DNA of 64,000 bases, taken from positions 16,085-80,084 of the forward strand of contig CAYRVX010000014.1 in NCBI GenBank assembly GCA_964427875.1, written 5' to 3'. Within the stretch, counting starts at the first letter, position 1; every line of letters starts with the position of its first letter. Under the pieces are notes generated by a model. It was not told the origin of the DNA. It did no database searches and saw only the letters and a list, made by a program, of their open reading frames with translations. A program made the translations under genes and the position numbers. Below, piece after piece: positions 34,090 through 41,213 of the stretch. This DNA comes from CAYRVX01 sp964427875. GTDB taxonomy: Bacteria > Planctomycetota > Phycisphaerae > SM23-33.

Positions 34090-36777
34090 ATGGCGGCCGG
34101 AACACTTGCCCCTGCGTATCTTCGATGTGAGTACAGGATCGATCCGCTCGGCATCGACGTGCGGAGGCCGCGGCTGAGCTGGATCGTCGAGTCCGACCGG
34201 CGCTGCCGGAAGCAGACGGCGTATCGAGTCCTCGTGGCGAGCAGCGAGGCGCTTCTGGCGGCGGACAAGGGCCACCTGTGGGATTCGGGCAGGGCCGCCT
34301 CCGACGCGACGGCGCAGATCGCCTACGCGGGCAAGCCGCTGCGGTCGCGAATGCGATGCTGCTGGAAGGTCCGCGTGTGGGACGCCTCCGGCAAGGCGTC
34401 GGACTGGAGCAGCCCGGCCACGTGGACCATGGGGCTGCTGAGAGAGGCCGACTGGAAGGCCGCGCGGTGGATCGGCTTCGACGAACCCGGCATCGGGCCC
34501 GCAGCCGGGAAGAAGCTCTTCCTCCCGCCGCCGCGATACCTGAGGAAGGAGTTTCGCCTGGCCGGGCCGATCCGCCGCGCGACGGTCTACGTCACGGCCC
34601 TGGGTCTGTACGAGCTGCGCGTCAACGGCCGGCGCGTCGGCGACGACTGGTTCACGCCCGGCTGCACCGACTACCGCAAGCGGGTGTACTACCAGACCTA
34701 CGACGTCACCGCCTTGCTCGCACAGGGCGACAACGCCATCGCCGCGGTCCTCGCCGACGGCTGGTACGCCGGGTACATGGGCTGGGGCCGGCGGCGGGAG
34801 ATGTACGGGCGGAAGCTCCGCCTGCGGGCGCAGCTCCACGTGGAGTGCGCCGGCGGCACGGCCGAGACGATCGTCACCGACGGGTCGTGGCGGGCCGCGA
34901 CGGGGCCGATCCGCGAGGCCGACTTCCTGATGGGCGAGGCCCACGACGCCCGCAGGGACATGCCCGGCTGGGATGCGCCCGGCTTCGACGCGGCCGCCTG
35001 GCAAAGGGTCAACGTCACGGCCCGTATCAAGGCCGCCGCGCAGGCCGCGTGCGGGCCGACCGTCAAGGCGTTCGCCGAGCTGACGCCCGTGAGGATCGCC
35101 GAGCCGCGGCGCGGGCGGTTCGTCTTCGATCTCGGGAGGAACTTCGCCGGCGTCGTCCGCCTGAAGGTCGCCGGCGCGCGGCGCGGCAAGAGGATCGTCC
35201 TCCGCTTCGCCGAGCGCCTCAAGCCCGACGGCACGATCTACACCAGGAACCTCCGCGGGGCCCGCGCGACCGACACCTACTACTGCCGCGGCGGCGGAGA
35301 GGAGACCTGGCAGCCGCGGTTCACCTTCCACGGCTTCCAGTACGTCGAGGTGACGGGCTATCCGCGCCGGCCGAAGAGGGACGCCGTCACCGGCCTCGCG
35401 CTGAGCAGCGACACGCCCGTCGTCGGCGGCTTCGAATGCTCCGACGGGGCGGCCAACAGGCTCTACGGCAACATCTGCTGGACGCAGCGGGCGAACTTCA
35501 TCGACATCCCCACCGACTGCCCGCAGCGCGACGAGCGCCTCGGCTGGACCGGCGACGCGCAGGTTTACATCCGCACGGCCACATGTAACACGGACGTGGC
35601 GGCGTTCTTCACCAAGTGGCTGGCGGACCTCGAGGACGCCCGGGGCCCGGCGGGTGAGTATCCCGACGTGGCCCCGCGAAAGGTCGCCACGGGCGGCGGC
35701 ACGGCCGCCTGGGCCGACGCCGGAATTATCTGCCCATGGACATTATACAATGTGTACGGCGACCGGCGCATCCTCCGCCGCCACTACGCCGCGATGGCCG
35801 GGTTCATCGAGTACTGCCGGAAGTCCACCCGCGGCACGCTGCTCCGCCCGGAGGCCGGCTACGGCGACTGGCTGAGCATCAAGGCCGACACGCCCCGCGA
35901 CGTGCTCGCCACCGCCTACTTCGCCCACAGCACGCACCTGATGGCCCGGATCGCCGCCGCGCTGGGCAGGAAGGCCGACGCCGCGAAGTACGGCCGGCTC
36001 TTCGGGGACATCCGGGCCGCGTTCCAGAACGCCTACGTCGCCGACGACGGGCGGATCAAGGGCGACACGCAGACCGTCTACGTGCTCGCGCTGGCCTTCG
36101 GCCTGATGCCGGAGGACCTGCGCGACGCGGCGACGAAGCACCTCATCGAGGACATCAAGGCGAGGAAGTGGCACCTCTCGACCGGCTTCGTCGGCACGAA
36201 GGACCTGATGGGGGTCCTGACCCGCGCGGGCCGGGTCGATGTGGCCTACCGGCTCTTCCACAACAGGACGTTCCCTTCCTGGGGCTTCTCGATTGGCCAC
36301 GGTGCGACGAGCATCTGGGAGCGATGGGACGGATGGACGCCGCAGCGGGGCTTCCAGACCCCGCGAATGAACTCCTTCGCCCACTACGCCTTCGGGGCGG
36401 TCGGCCAGTGGATGTTCCAGGCGATCGGCGGGATCGACACGGCCGGCGGCGGCTTCCGGCGGATCATCATCCGCCCGCGACCCGGCGGGAAGCTGACCTT
36501 CGCCAAGGTGAGCTGCGACTCGATCCGCGGCCGCATCGCCAGCAACTGGAAGCTCACGCGGGCCGGCCTGACAATGGACGTCACGATCCCAGCGAACACG
36601 ACGGCCGCCGTCCACGTTCCCACCGCCGACCCCGCGGCCGTCACCGAGGGCGGCAAGCCCGCCGCGAAGGCCAAAGGCGTCACCTTCCTGGGCATGGCCG
36701 ACGGAGCGGCCGTCTACGAGGTCGGCTCCGGCACATACCGCTTCATCTCGAAGGCCCGGCGCCCAAGCCGTCCATGA
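34090..36777 (+). CDS. Alpha-L-rhamnosidase (GH78)
   Basis: This is an 895-residue protein; the ATG at 34090 has GGGAG 9 bases upstream and starts 'MAAGTLAPAYLRCEYRIDPL' followed by 'GIDVRRPRLSW', the standard GH78 opening. Domains in order are the N-terminal Fn3-like sandwich, the rhamnosidase N domain ('YVTALGLYELRVNGRRVGDD'), a beta-sandwich, the six-hairpin (alpha/alpha)6 catalytic domain and a C-terminal sandwich. Catalytic acids are visible in 'PTDCPQRDERLGWTGDAQVY' (about residues 474-493) and 'SIWERWDGW' (about 741). No signal peptide is seen, so it probably acts in the cytoplasm on imported rhamnosides, unlike the secreted fucosidase. Confidence 0.95.
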   Translation: MAAGTLAPAYLRCEYRIDPLGIDVRRPRLSWIVESDRRCRKQTAYRVLVASSEALLAADKGHLWDSGRAASDATAQIAYAGKPLRSRMRCCWKVRVWDASGKASDWSSPATWTMGLLREADWKAARWIGFDEPGIGPAAGKKLFLPPPRYLRKEFRLAGPIRRATVYVTALGLYELRVNGRRVGDDWFTPGCTDYRKRVYYQTYDVTALLAQGDNAIAAVLADGWYAGYMGWGRRREMYGRKLRLRAQLHVECAGGTAETIVTDGSWRAATGPIREADFLMGEAHDARRDMPGWDAPGFDAAAWQRVNVTARIKAAAQAACGPTVKAFAELTPVRIAEPRRGRFVFDLGRNFAGVVRLKVAGARRGKRIVLRFAERLKPDGTIYTRNLRGARATDTYYCRGGGEETWQPRFTFHGFQYVEVTGYPRRPKRDAVTGLALSSDTPVVGGFECSDGAANRLYGNICWTQRANFIDIPTDCPQRDERLGWTGDAQVYIRTATCNTDVAAFFTKWLADLEDARGPAGEYPDVAPRKVATGGGTAAWADAGIICPWTLYNVYGDRRILRRHYAAMAGFIEYCRKSTRGTLLRPEAGYGDWLSIKADTPRDVLATAYFAHSTHLMARIAAALGRKADAAKYGRLFGDIRAAFQNAYVADDGRIKGDTQTVYVLALAFGLMPEDLRDAATKHLIEDIKARKWHLSTGFVGTKDLMGVLTRAGRVDVAYRLFHNRTFPSWGFSIGHGATSIWERWDGWTPQRGFQTPRMNSFAHYAFGAVGQWMFQAIGGIDTAGGGFRRIIIRPRPGGKLTFAKVSCDSIRGRIASNWKLTRAGLTMDVTIPANTTAAVHVPTADPAAVTEGGKPAAKAKGVTFLGMADGAAVYEVGSGTYRFISKARRPSRP

Positions 36778-37887
36778 ACCCGGCCCCGCGGGCACCCACG
36801 AGAGGTCCGGTCGCCCCCCCGCGACGACATCCCGTCCATGGAAATCGTCCGGGCCGTTGATATAACTCCTTAGCTGCGTGGCAATTACAGCCAAAATCCG
36901 CGCGAAATGGCTTTGTTTCGTAAAAAGACTTATATTCCGGACCATTGGGAACCACAGAGGTCACAGGGGTCACTGAGTAGATAAGGCATTGAAACAGCAT
37001 GCATTACCAATACCGCATTCACCGACGACCGCAAACGCGCAACCGCCAGAGCGTTCTCTCACGCCCCCGAGCCTTTCTGTCGTAAACTCTTGAAAAATAC
37101 TGACCTTTGTGTTCTCTGTGCCCTCTGTGGCGAACAATCCGCGATTGGCTTTGTTTCGCATCTTTTGTGTAATCCACCGCCCTGCTTTTCCTTGTAATGA
37201 TGGTCCCCCCGTAGCAGGCATATACATCTCGCAGGCCCTTTTGCACAAAGAAAATCGGCAGATTCCAAAAAAACTCCCGCCCCGCCCGCCGGCAAGGGCG
37301 GGCGTAGGCTGAAGGGAGTAGGTCATAGGTCGTAGGTCGTAGGTCGTAGGGGAAGACCGTCAGACCGGATAGCGTGGGACCGTGAGACCGTCGGACCGGC
37401 AATCGTGCTCGTCCTCGTCCTCGTCCTCGTCCTCGGCCGTTTCTTCTCCGGATTCCGTGTTCCCGGTTCCGGGTTCCCGCTTCCGACTTCGTCATTCGAC
37501 ATTCGTCATTCGACATTGGGCGAAGCCCCGGTTCCCTGTTCCCGGCTCCGAGTTCCGAGTTCCGCCATCCCGCTCTTCCCCTACTACCTGCCCTGAGCAT
37601 TCGTCATTGACCATTTGGCGTTCGGCATTGCTTCTCCCTTGCTCCCCCCGCCCGGCCCCGTTATGCTGCAAGGCCGACCCATCGTTCGTTCGAGTGGGCA
37701 GAGGGGCAGAGAGGTCTGAAGGGCCAGATTCCGTTTCGAGGCTGGCGGATCGCCTTAAGCTTCACCGGCTCGAGCGCCGCCCTGGGCGGTACAGGGAAAC
37801 GGATATCCGGGTCGAGCTTGTCCAGCCACGCCTGGTTGGTATCCGTCCGCGAAATGGAAAAAAGGCAAAAAAAAAACGAAAGGAGAC
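36778..37887. repeat. Non-coding block of degenerate short repeats
   Basis: About 1.1 kb without a credible gene, of clearly different composition from its surroundings. It holds an ACCACAGAGGTCACAGG element (36951-36967) and an inverted relative TGTTCTCTGTGCCCTCTGTG (37110-37129). TGGCTTTGTTTCG occurs twice in direct orientation (36908-36920, 37146-37158). There are tandem GGTCGTA units (from about 37327), tandem CCTCGT units (about 37412-37436), alternating ATTCGTC/ATTCGAC units (about 37490-37515), GGTTCC/GAGTTCC units (about 37465-37563), and an A-rich stretch near 37857-37880. Similar low-information repeats are common in planctomycete intergenic DNA. It borders the low-GC island downstream. 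Confidence 0.75.
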
Positions 37888-37934
37888 TTGATCTGGTGCC
37901 TAGCGCGTGGTAAGATAATCTTACCATAGGTAAG
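37888..37934 (+). promoter_or_regulatory. Promoter with palindromic operator for the ImmA-XRE operon
   Basis: TTGATC (37888-37893) and TAAGAT (37911-37916) make a -35/-10 pair with a 17-base spacer. The -10 box lies inside the palindrome GGTAAGATAATCTTACC (37909-37925; 8-base arms, one central base). A further GGTAAG half-site follows at 37929-37934 and overlaps the AAGGAG ribosome-binding site of the first gene. A repressor bound here would block both polymerase and possibly ribosome access. The XRE protein encoded second in the operon is the obvious candidate, so autorepression is inferred. Confidence 0.7.
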
Positions 37935-37944
37935 GAGCGATGCC

Positions 37945-38229
37945 ATGACGAAGAAACAAGCAGAAGACGAGATCGTGACCGTCATCACCAACATTCAGAA
38001 GGAGTCGGGGGACGAAGTGCCAAGACTTATGCCTGAGACGGTTGTGATCGGTGGCGTGCCGGGGTTTGACAGCCTTCGGGGATTGGAGCTGACTGTCGTG
38101 ATGACAAGGTACTTTGACATTCCGGGAGAGAACATTTGCGTGTCTGAGGATGGCAAGCGCGCGCTGACGATTGGAGAGATCGCGGACAGGCTGATGAACG
38201 AGACGCAGAAGACCCAAGATCAGGAGTAG
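37945..38229 (+). CDS. Acyl-carrier-protein-like small protein
   Basis: This is a 94-residue acidic protein, ATG 7 bases after AAGGAG. The centre 'GVPGFDSLRGLELTVVMTRY' reproduces the ACP phosphopantetheine-attachment motif (G-x-DSL-x-x-x-E) with Ser43 as predicted carrier residue. It is followed by 'FDIPGENICVSEDG' and 'LTIGEIADRLM', which match ACP helix III and helix IV ('.ti.dia..i'). The N-terminal helix (residues 1-20) also fits. It is therefore probably a carrier for an acyl or aminoacyl group, used by an enzyme of the same operon. It is the first gene, 3 bases upstream of the XRE gene. No ACP synthase or ligase is adjacent. Confidence 0.65.
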   Translation: MTKKQAEDEIVTVITNIQKESGDEVPRLMPETVVIGGVPGFDSLRGLELTVVMTRYFDIPGENICVSEDGKRALTIGEIADRLMNETQKTQDQE

Positions 38230-38232
38230 GCG

Positions 38233-38574
38233 ATGACCAAAGACCGTAAAAGTGACGCCATTGCCGAGCGAGTGCGCAGCGCGAGAGAGATGGCGGGGCT
38301 TTCGCAGGCTCACGTGGCTCGCATGCTCGGAGTACATCGGCCCAGCATATCAGAGATGGAGGCGGGGCGACGCAAGGTCTCGGCAGACGAGTTACGACAG
38401 CTTGCGGAACTCTACTCGGTAGACGTTGCATGGCTTGCCGGTACTCGGAGCGTTGATGACGAGCCGCGTGTCGAACTCGCTGCCCGCGAGCTCGCGAAGT
38501 TGAAGGAGCACGATTTGGAGCGTGTGCTCCAACTTCTGAGGACTCTGCGCCAAAGAGGTGGGCCAGAGCAATGA
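38233..38574 (+). CDS. XRE-family HTH transcriptional regulator
   Basis: This is a 113-residue protein. Residues of about 9-65 form a helix-turn-helix of the Cro/CI (HTH_3) type: 'IAERVRSAREMAGLSQAHVA', 'RMLGVHRPSISEMEAGRRKV' and 'LRQLAELYSVDVAWLAG'. The C-terminal 40 residues are charged and helical and could be the recognition or dimerisation segment seen by the ImmA protease. It overlaps the ImmA/IrrE gene by 4 bases, the standard XRE-ImmA arrangement in which the protease removes the repressor upon a signal. It probably binds the palindrome at 37909-37925. Confidence 0.93.
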   Translation: MTKDRKSDAIAERVRSAREMAGLSQAHVARMLGVHRPSISEMEAGRRKVSADELRQLAELYSVDVAWLAGTRSVDDEPRVELAARELAKLKEHDLERVLQLLRTLRQRGGPEQ

Positions 38575-39416
38575 GCAGAAGAGTCCTGGCCGAGAGAGCC
38601 TTGTTCGCTGCCCTGAAAACCCGGCAGGATGCCGGGATCCCGAATAACCTGCCCATCTGCTCGTACGACTTCGTCAGCTCCCGTGGTGTGGACGTGCGTT
38701 TGATGGCGGTCCCGAGCATGGAAGGTATGTACGACAGAGCGTCCGAGACGATCATCATTTCGTCCCTACGCCCGCGCGGGAGGCGGGAGTTCACGTGCGC
38801 CCACGAGTATGCCCACCATCACTTCGGGCATGGCCTGAGCGTGGACGAGCTGGCTGAGCAGCGAGACACCCCAAGACCAGAACAGGAACTCTTGGCTGAC
38901 CTGTTTGCAGGCTTCTTGCTCATGCCCCGCCCAGTTGTGGTCCAGGGATTCAGGAACGTCGGAGTGGACCCGCACAGGTGCACACCGGGGCAAGCCTATC
39001 GGATAGCGTGCTGGGTCGGCGTCAGCTACGAAGGGCTTCTCACGCACGCAAGTCGCTCAGTCAAGGTGATGTCATTGGCGATCGCGGAGCGTTTGAAGCA
39101 GGTATCGCCGAAGACCATCAAGGACGCCCTCGCCCCGGTCGATCTCGACGGAGACCTCGTTGTCGCCGACCAACACTGGGTGCGCGCGATCGACGTTGAA
39201 GTGGGAGATGTTCTCGGGCTGCCGCACGGCACGTCGGCTGATGGGTCGTGCACCGAACCCCTGTGTATGACAGAGGCCGCGACGTTCCTTGGCGTAACGC
39301 GCCCGGGGCTGGACCGAGCTGTTTGCGGCTCATGGGCATGCAGCATCAGAGCCTCACGACGAGAATACGAAGGACTGGCGAAGTACCGCCATTTCCCGGA
39401 GAATACCGATGACTAG
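38571..39416 (+). CDS. ImmA/IrrE-family metallopeptidase
   Basis: This 281-residue protein has the zincin motif HEYAH at residues 78-82 ('FTCAHEYAHHHFGH') and a downstream glutamate in 'EQELLADLFAGFLLMP' (Glu106), the expected third zinc ligand. Residues up to about 175 form the ImmA/IrrE (DUF955) domain. The C-terminal 100 residues ('DHWVRAIDV'-like region, then 'MTEAATFLGVTRPGLDRAV') are an added region that ends in a possible second helix-turn-helix-like segment. In known systems such proteases inactivate a partner XRE repressor after DNA damage or another cue. Here that would switch on the three enzymes downstream. Confidence 0.92.
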   Translation: MSRRVLAERALFAALKTRQDAGIPNNLPICSYDFVSSRGVDVRLMAVPSMEGMYDRASETIIISSLRPRGRREFTCAHEYAHHHFGHGLSVDELAEQRDTPRPEQELLADLFAGFLLMPRPVVVQGFRNVGVDPHRCTPGQAYRIACWVGVSYEGLLTHASRSVKVMSLAIAERLKQVSPKTIKDALAPVDLDGDLVVADQHWVRAIDVEVGDVLGLPHGTSADGSCTEPLCMTEAATFLGVTRPGLDRAVCGSWACSIRASRREYEGLAKYRHFPENTDD

Positions 39417-40173
39417 CCCACTGATGGTTACTACCGACAACGTCTCAACAGCGTGGGCGCAGGCCTTCCTCGCTGTGATGAAGCCCGGGACCATCGCGCC
39501 CTTGATTGTCCAGGTAGACATGCCAGAGGAAGTGCCGCGCGAAGTAGAGAACATCAGAACGACATTGGACTCCTCGCTTAGCGGTGGCGACCTTTACTCG
39601 GTTCACACTGTTGCGAACACGATCTTCCCGGATTCGCTGTGGAATCCTGGAAAACCGCGGAAGGAGTTGTTCGGTAGGTACGCCAAGGTGTGGCCGCGCG
39701 TGAAGAAGTGCCACCACAACAAGTATGGCGTCTACTTCCAGCGCATGGTCGCGTTTCCGAAGTACGGGCAGCCCTTCGTCAACCAACTCGACTACATCAT
39801 CAGCACTTACCGAAAGGGGAACCACCGGCACAGCGCATTGCAGGCGTCGGTTTACTGCCCGTTGCTGGATGCGACGGACCAACAGCGACGCGGTTTCCCG
39901 TGTCTCCAGCAGGTCGCTTTCGCGGTGAATAGGGGAGCATTGACGGTAACGGGGTTCTACCCTAAACAGTATATCTATAACAAGGCATACGGGAACTACC
40001 TTGGATTGTGCCGATTGGGTCAGTTCATGGCTGCGGAGATGGAGGTGTCGCTTGCTCGAATGCAATGTCTGGTTGGGCAGGCTGAGGTGGGCGCTGCCAA
40101 CAAGGGGAACTTGCGTGGCCTCGAAGCCAGGATTCGCGCAATGGTCACGGATGATGAGCGAGCCAACGCATGA
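39409..40173 (+). CDS. Thymidylate-synthase-like protein
   Basis: This is a 254-residue protein, ATG after CCCGGAGAA, overlapping the protease stop by 8 bases. The second half follows the ThyA core: 'RRGFPCLQQVAFAVNRGALT' aligns with the 'lPPCh...qf.v..g.L' active-site stretch, giving Cys165 as predicted nucleophile. Then 'VTGFYPKQYIYNKAYGNYLG' and 'LCRLGQFMAAEMEV' align with '.y.RS.D...GlPfNi..ya.L...iA', with Asn197 at the substrate-asparagine position. It is divergent: the ThyA 'RSxD' is replaced by PKQY and the second proline before Cys is phenylalanine. It should methylate or hydroxymethylate a pyrimidine nucleotide at C5, or bind one. I infer a dedicated modification role rather than dTMP supply. 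Confidence 0.65.
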   Translation: MTSPLMVTTDNVSTAWAQAFLAVMKPGTIAPLIVQVDMPEEVPREVENIRTTLDSSLSGGDLYSVHTVANTIFPDSLWNPGKPRKELFGRYAKVWPRVKKCHHNKYGVYFQRMVAFPKYGQPFVNQLDYIISTYRKGNHRHSALQASVYCPLLDATDQQRRGFPCLQQVAFAVNRGALTVTGFYPKQYIYNKAYGNYLGLCRLGQFMAAEMEVSLARMQCLVGQAEVGAANKGNLRGLEARIRAMVTDDERANA

Positions 40174-41213
40174 GGACGCTCGCCGAAGATCATATCCGAG
40201 ACGCATCCGACCTGCGAAGGCGATGGACACCGATAGCGCCCACCGTAGTCTTTGACACCTACTGGCGCCTTGCTGAGGAGAGGCAGCGCATCTTCCTCAA
40301 CCGGGCCGCAGGTCTTCCGGGACCCTGGTCAGACGACCCAATCCTCCGCACTTACAAGTTCACGAATGCCTACCGAGCATCAGATCGGGTGAGCCAGTTC
40401 CTGATCCGCAAGGTGATCTACGAGGGCGATCAGACGCCCGATGAGGTGGTCTTCCGAGTCCTTCTGTTCAAGCTATTCAACAAGATCAGCACGTGGCGTC
40501 TTCTGCAACAGGAACTCGGCAGCATCTCGCTGCGCACGTTCTCCGTCGAAGCATACGACAGATCCTTATCTCTTGCGATGGCACGTGGAGATAGGATCTA
40601 CTCCGCGGCCTACATCATGCCACCCGGGGGCAGGGTGCTGGGACATCGCAGGAAGCACAGGAACCACCTCGCACTGCTCGACATCATGATGGCTGACGGC
40701 GTGCCTGGACGGCTGCAGCAGTGCCCGCGAATGGCGGATGCCTTTGAGGTCCTGCGGTCCTATCCGAGCGTTGGCGACTTTCTGGCGTACCAGTTCGTGA
40801 CCGACATCAACTACAGCAATGTGACCAACTTCTCCGAAATGGAGTTTGTGGTGCCAGGGCCGGGAGCCAAGAGCGGAATCCGCAAGTGCTTCTCGTCCCT
40901 GGGCGGCGTCACCATGGAGGAACTGGTTCTCCTCGTGACGCAAAGACAATCAGACGAATTCGAGCGCCTTGGTCTGTGCTTCCGGTCGCTCGGCGGGCGC
41001 CCTCTTCAGCTCATCGACTGCCAGAACCTATTCTGCGAAGTGGACAAGTACGCACGGGTCGCTCACCCGACCGTGCCCGGGATCGGGAGACGAACGCGCA
41101 TCAAACAGCGGTTTCGCGCCAGTCCATTGGCGGTGGACTACTGGTATCCGCCGAAATGGGGCATAAACGAACGGTTCCAAAGAGAGCTGGCGGAGGCACG
41201 GGGGACGACATGA
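40170..41213 (+). CDS. Nucleotide-kinase/thymine-pyrophosphorylase helical-domain protein (HMUDK_hel-like)
   Basis: This is a 347-residue all-helical protein, overlapping the previous gene as ATGA. Its N-terminal block 'QRIFLNRAAGLPGPWSDDPI' continued by 'LRTYKFTNAYRASDRVSQFL' (residues about 39-78), plus 'IYSAAYIMPPGG', 'HRKHRNHLALL'-type sequence, 'LAYQFVTDINYS', 'QLIDCQNLFCEVDKYARVAH' and 'YWYPPKWGIN', match a family I remember as '5-hmdU DNA kinase, helical domain / alpha-glutamyl-putrescinyl-thymine pyrophosphorylase-like', named from phage thymine hypermodification. It has no P-loop. Its position after a thymidylate-synthase-like gene fits action on a modified pyrimidine. The exact reaction is unproven for chromosomal members. 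Confidence 0.75.
   Translation: MRTLAEDHIRDASDLRRRWTPIAPTVVFDTYWRLAEERQRIFLNRAAGLPGPWSDDPILRTYKFTNAYRASDRVSQFLIRKVIYEGDQTPDEVVFRVLLFKLFNKISTWRLLQQELGSISLRTFSVEAYDRSLSLAMARGDRIYSAAYIMPPGGRVLGHRRKHRNHLALLDIMMADGVPGRLQQCPRMADAFEVLRSYPSVGDFLAYQFVTDINYSNVTNFSEMEFVVPGPGAKSGIRKCFSSLGGVTMEELVLLVTQRQSDEFERLGLCFRSLGGRPLQLIDCQNLFCEVDKYARVAHPTVPGIGRRTRIKQRFRASPLAVDYWYPPKWGINERFQRELAEARGTT

Noticed and set aside
37320..37520. Tandem short repeats that could suggest a CRISPR array
   Set aside because: Units of about 6-8 bases without regular spacers and no cas genes in view.
36743..37600. Several short minus-strand frames with strings such as 'RRAQRTQR' type words
   Set aside because: They come from the CACAGAGG-type repeats and change with frame; such words are typical of spurious repeat translations.
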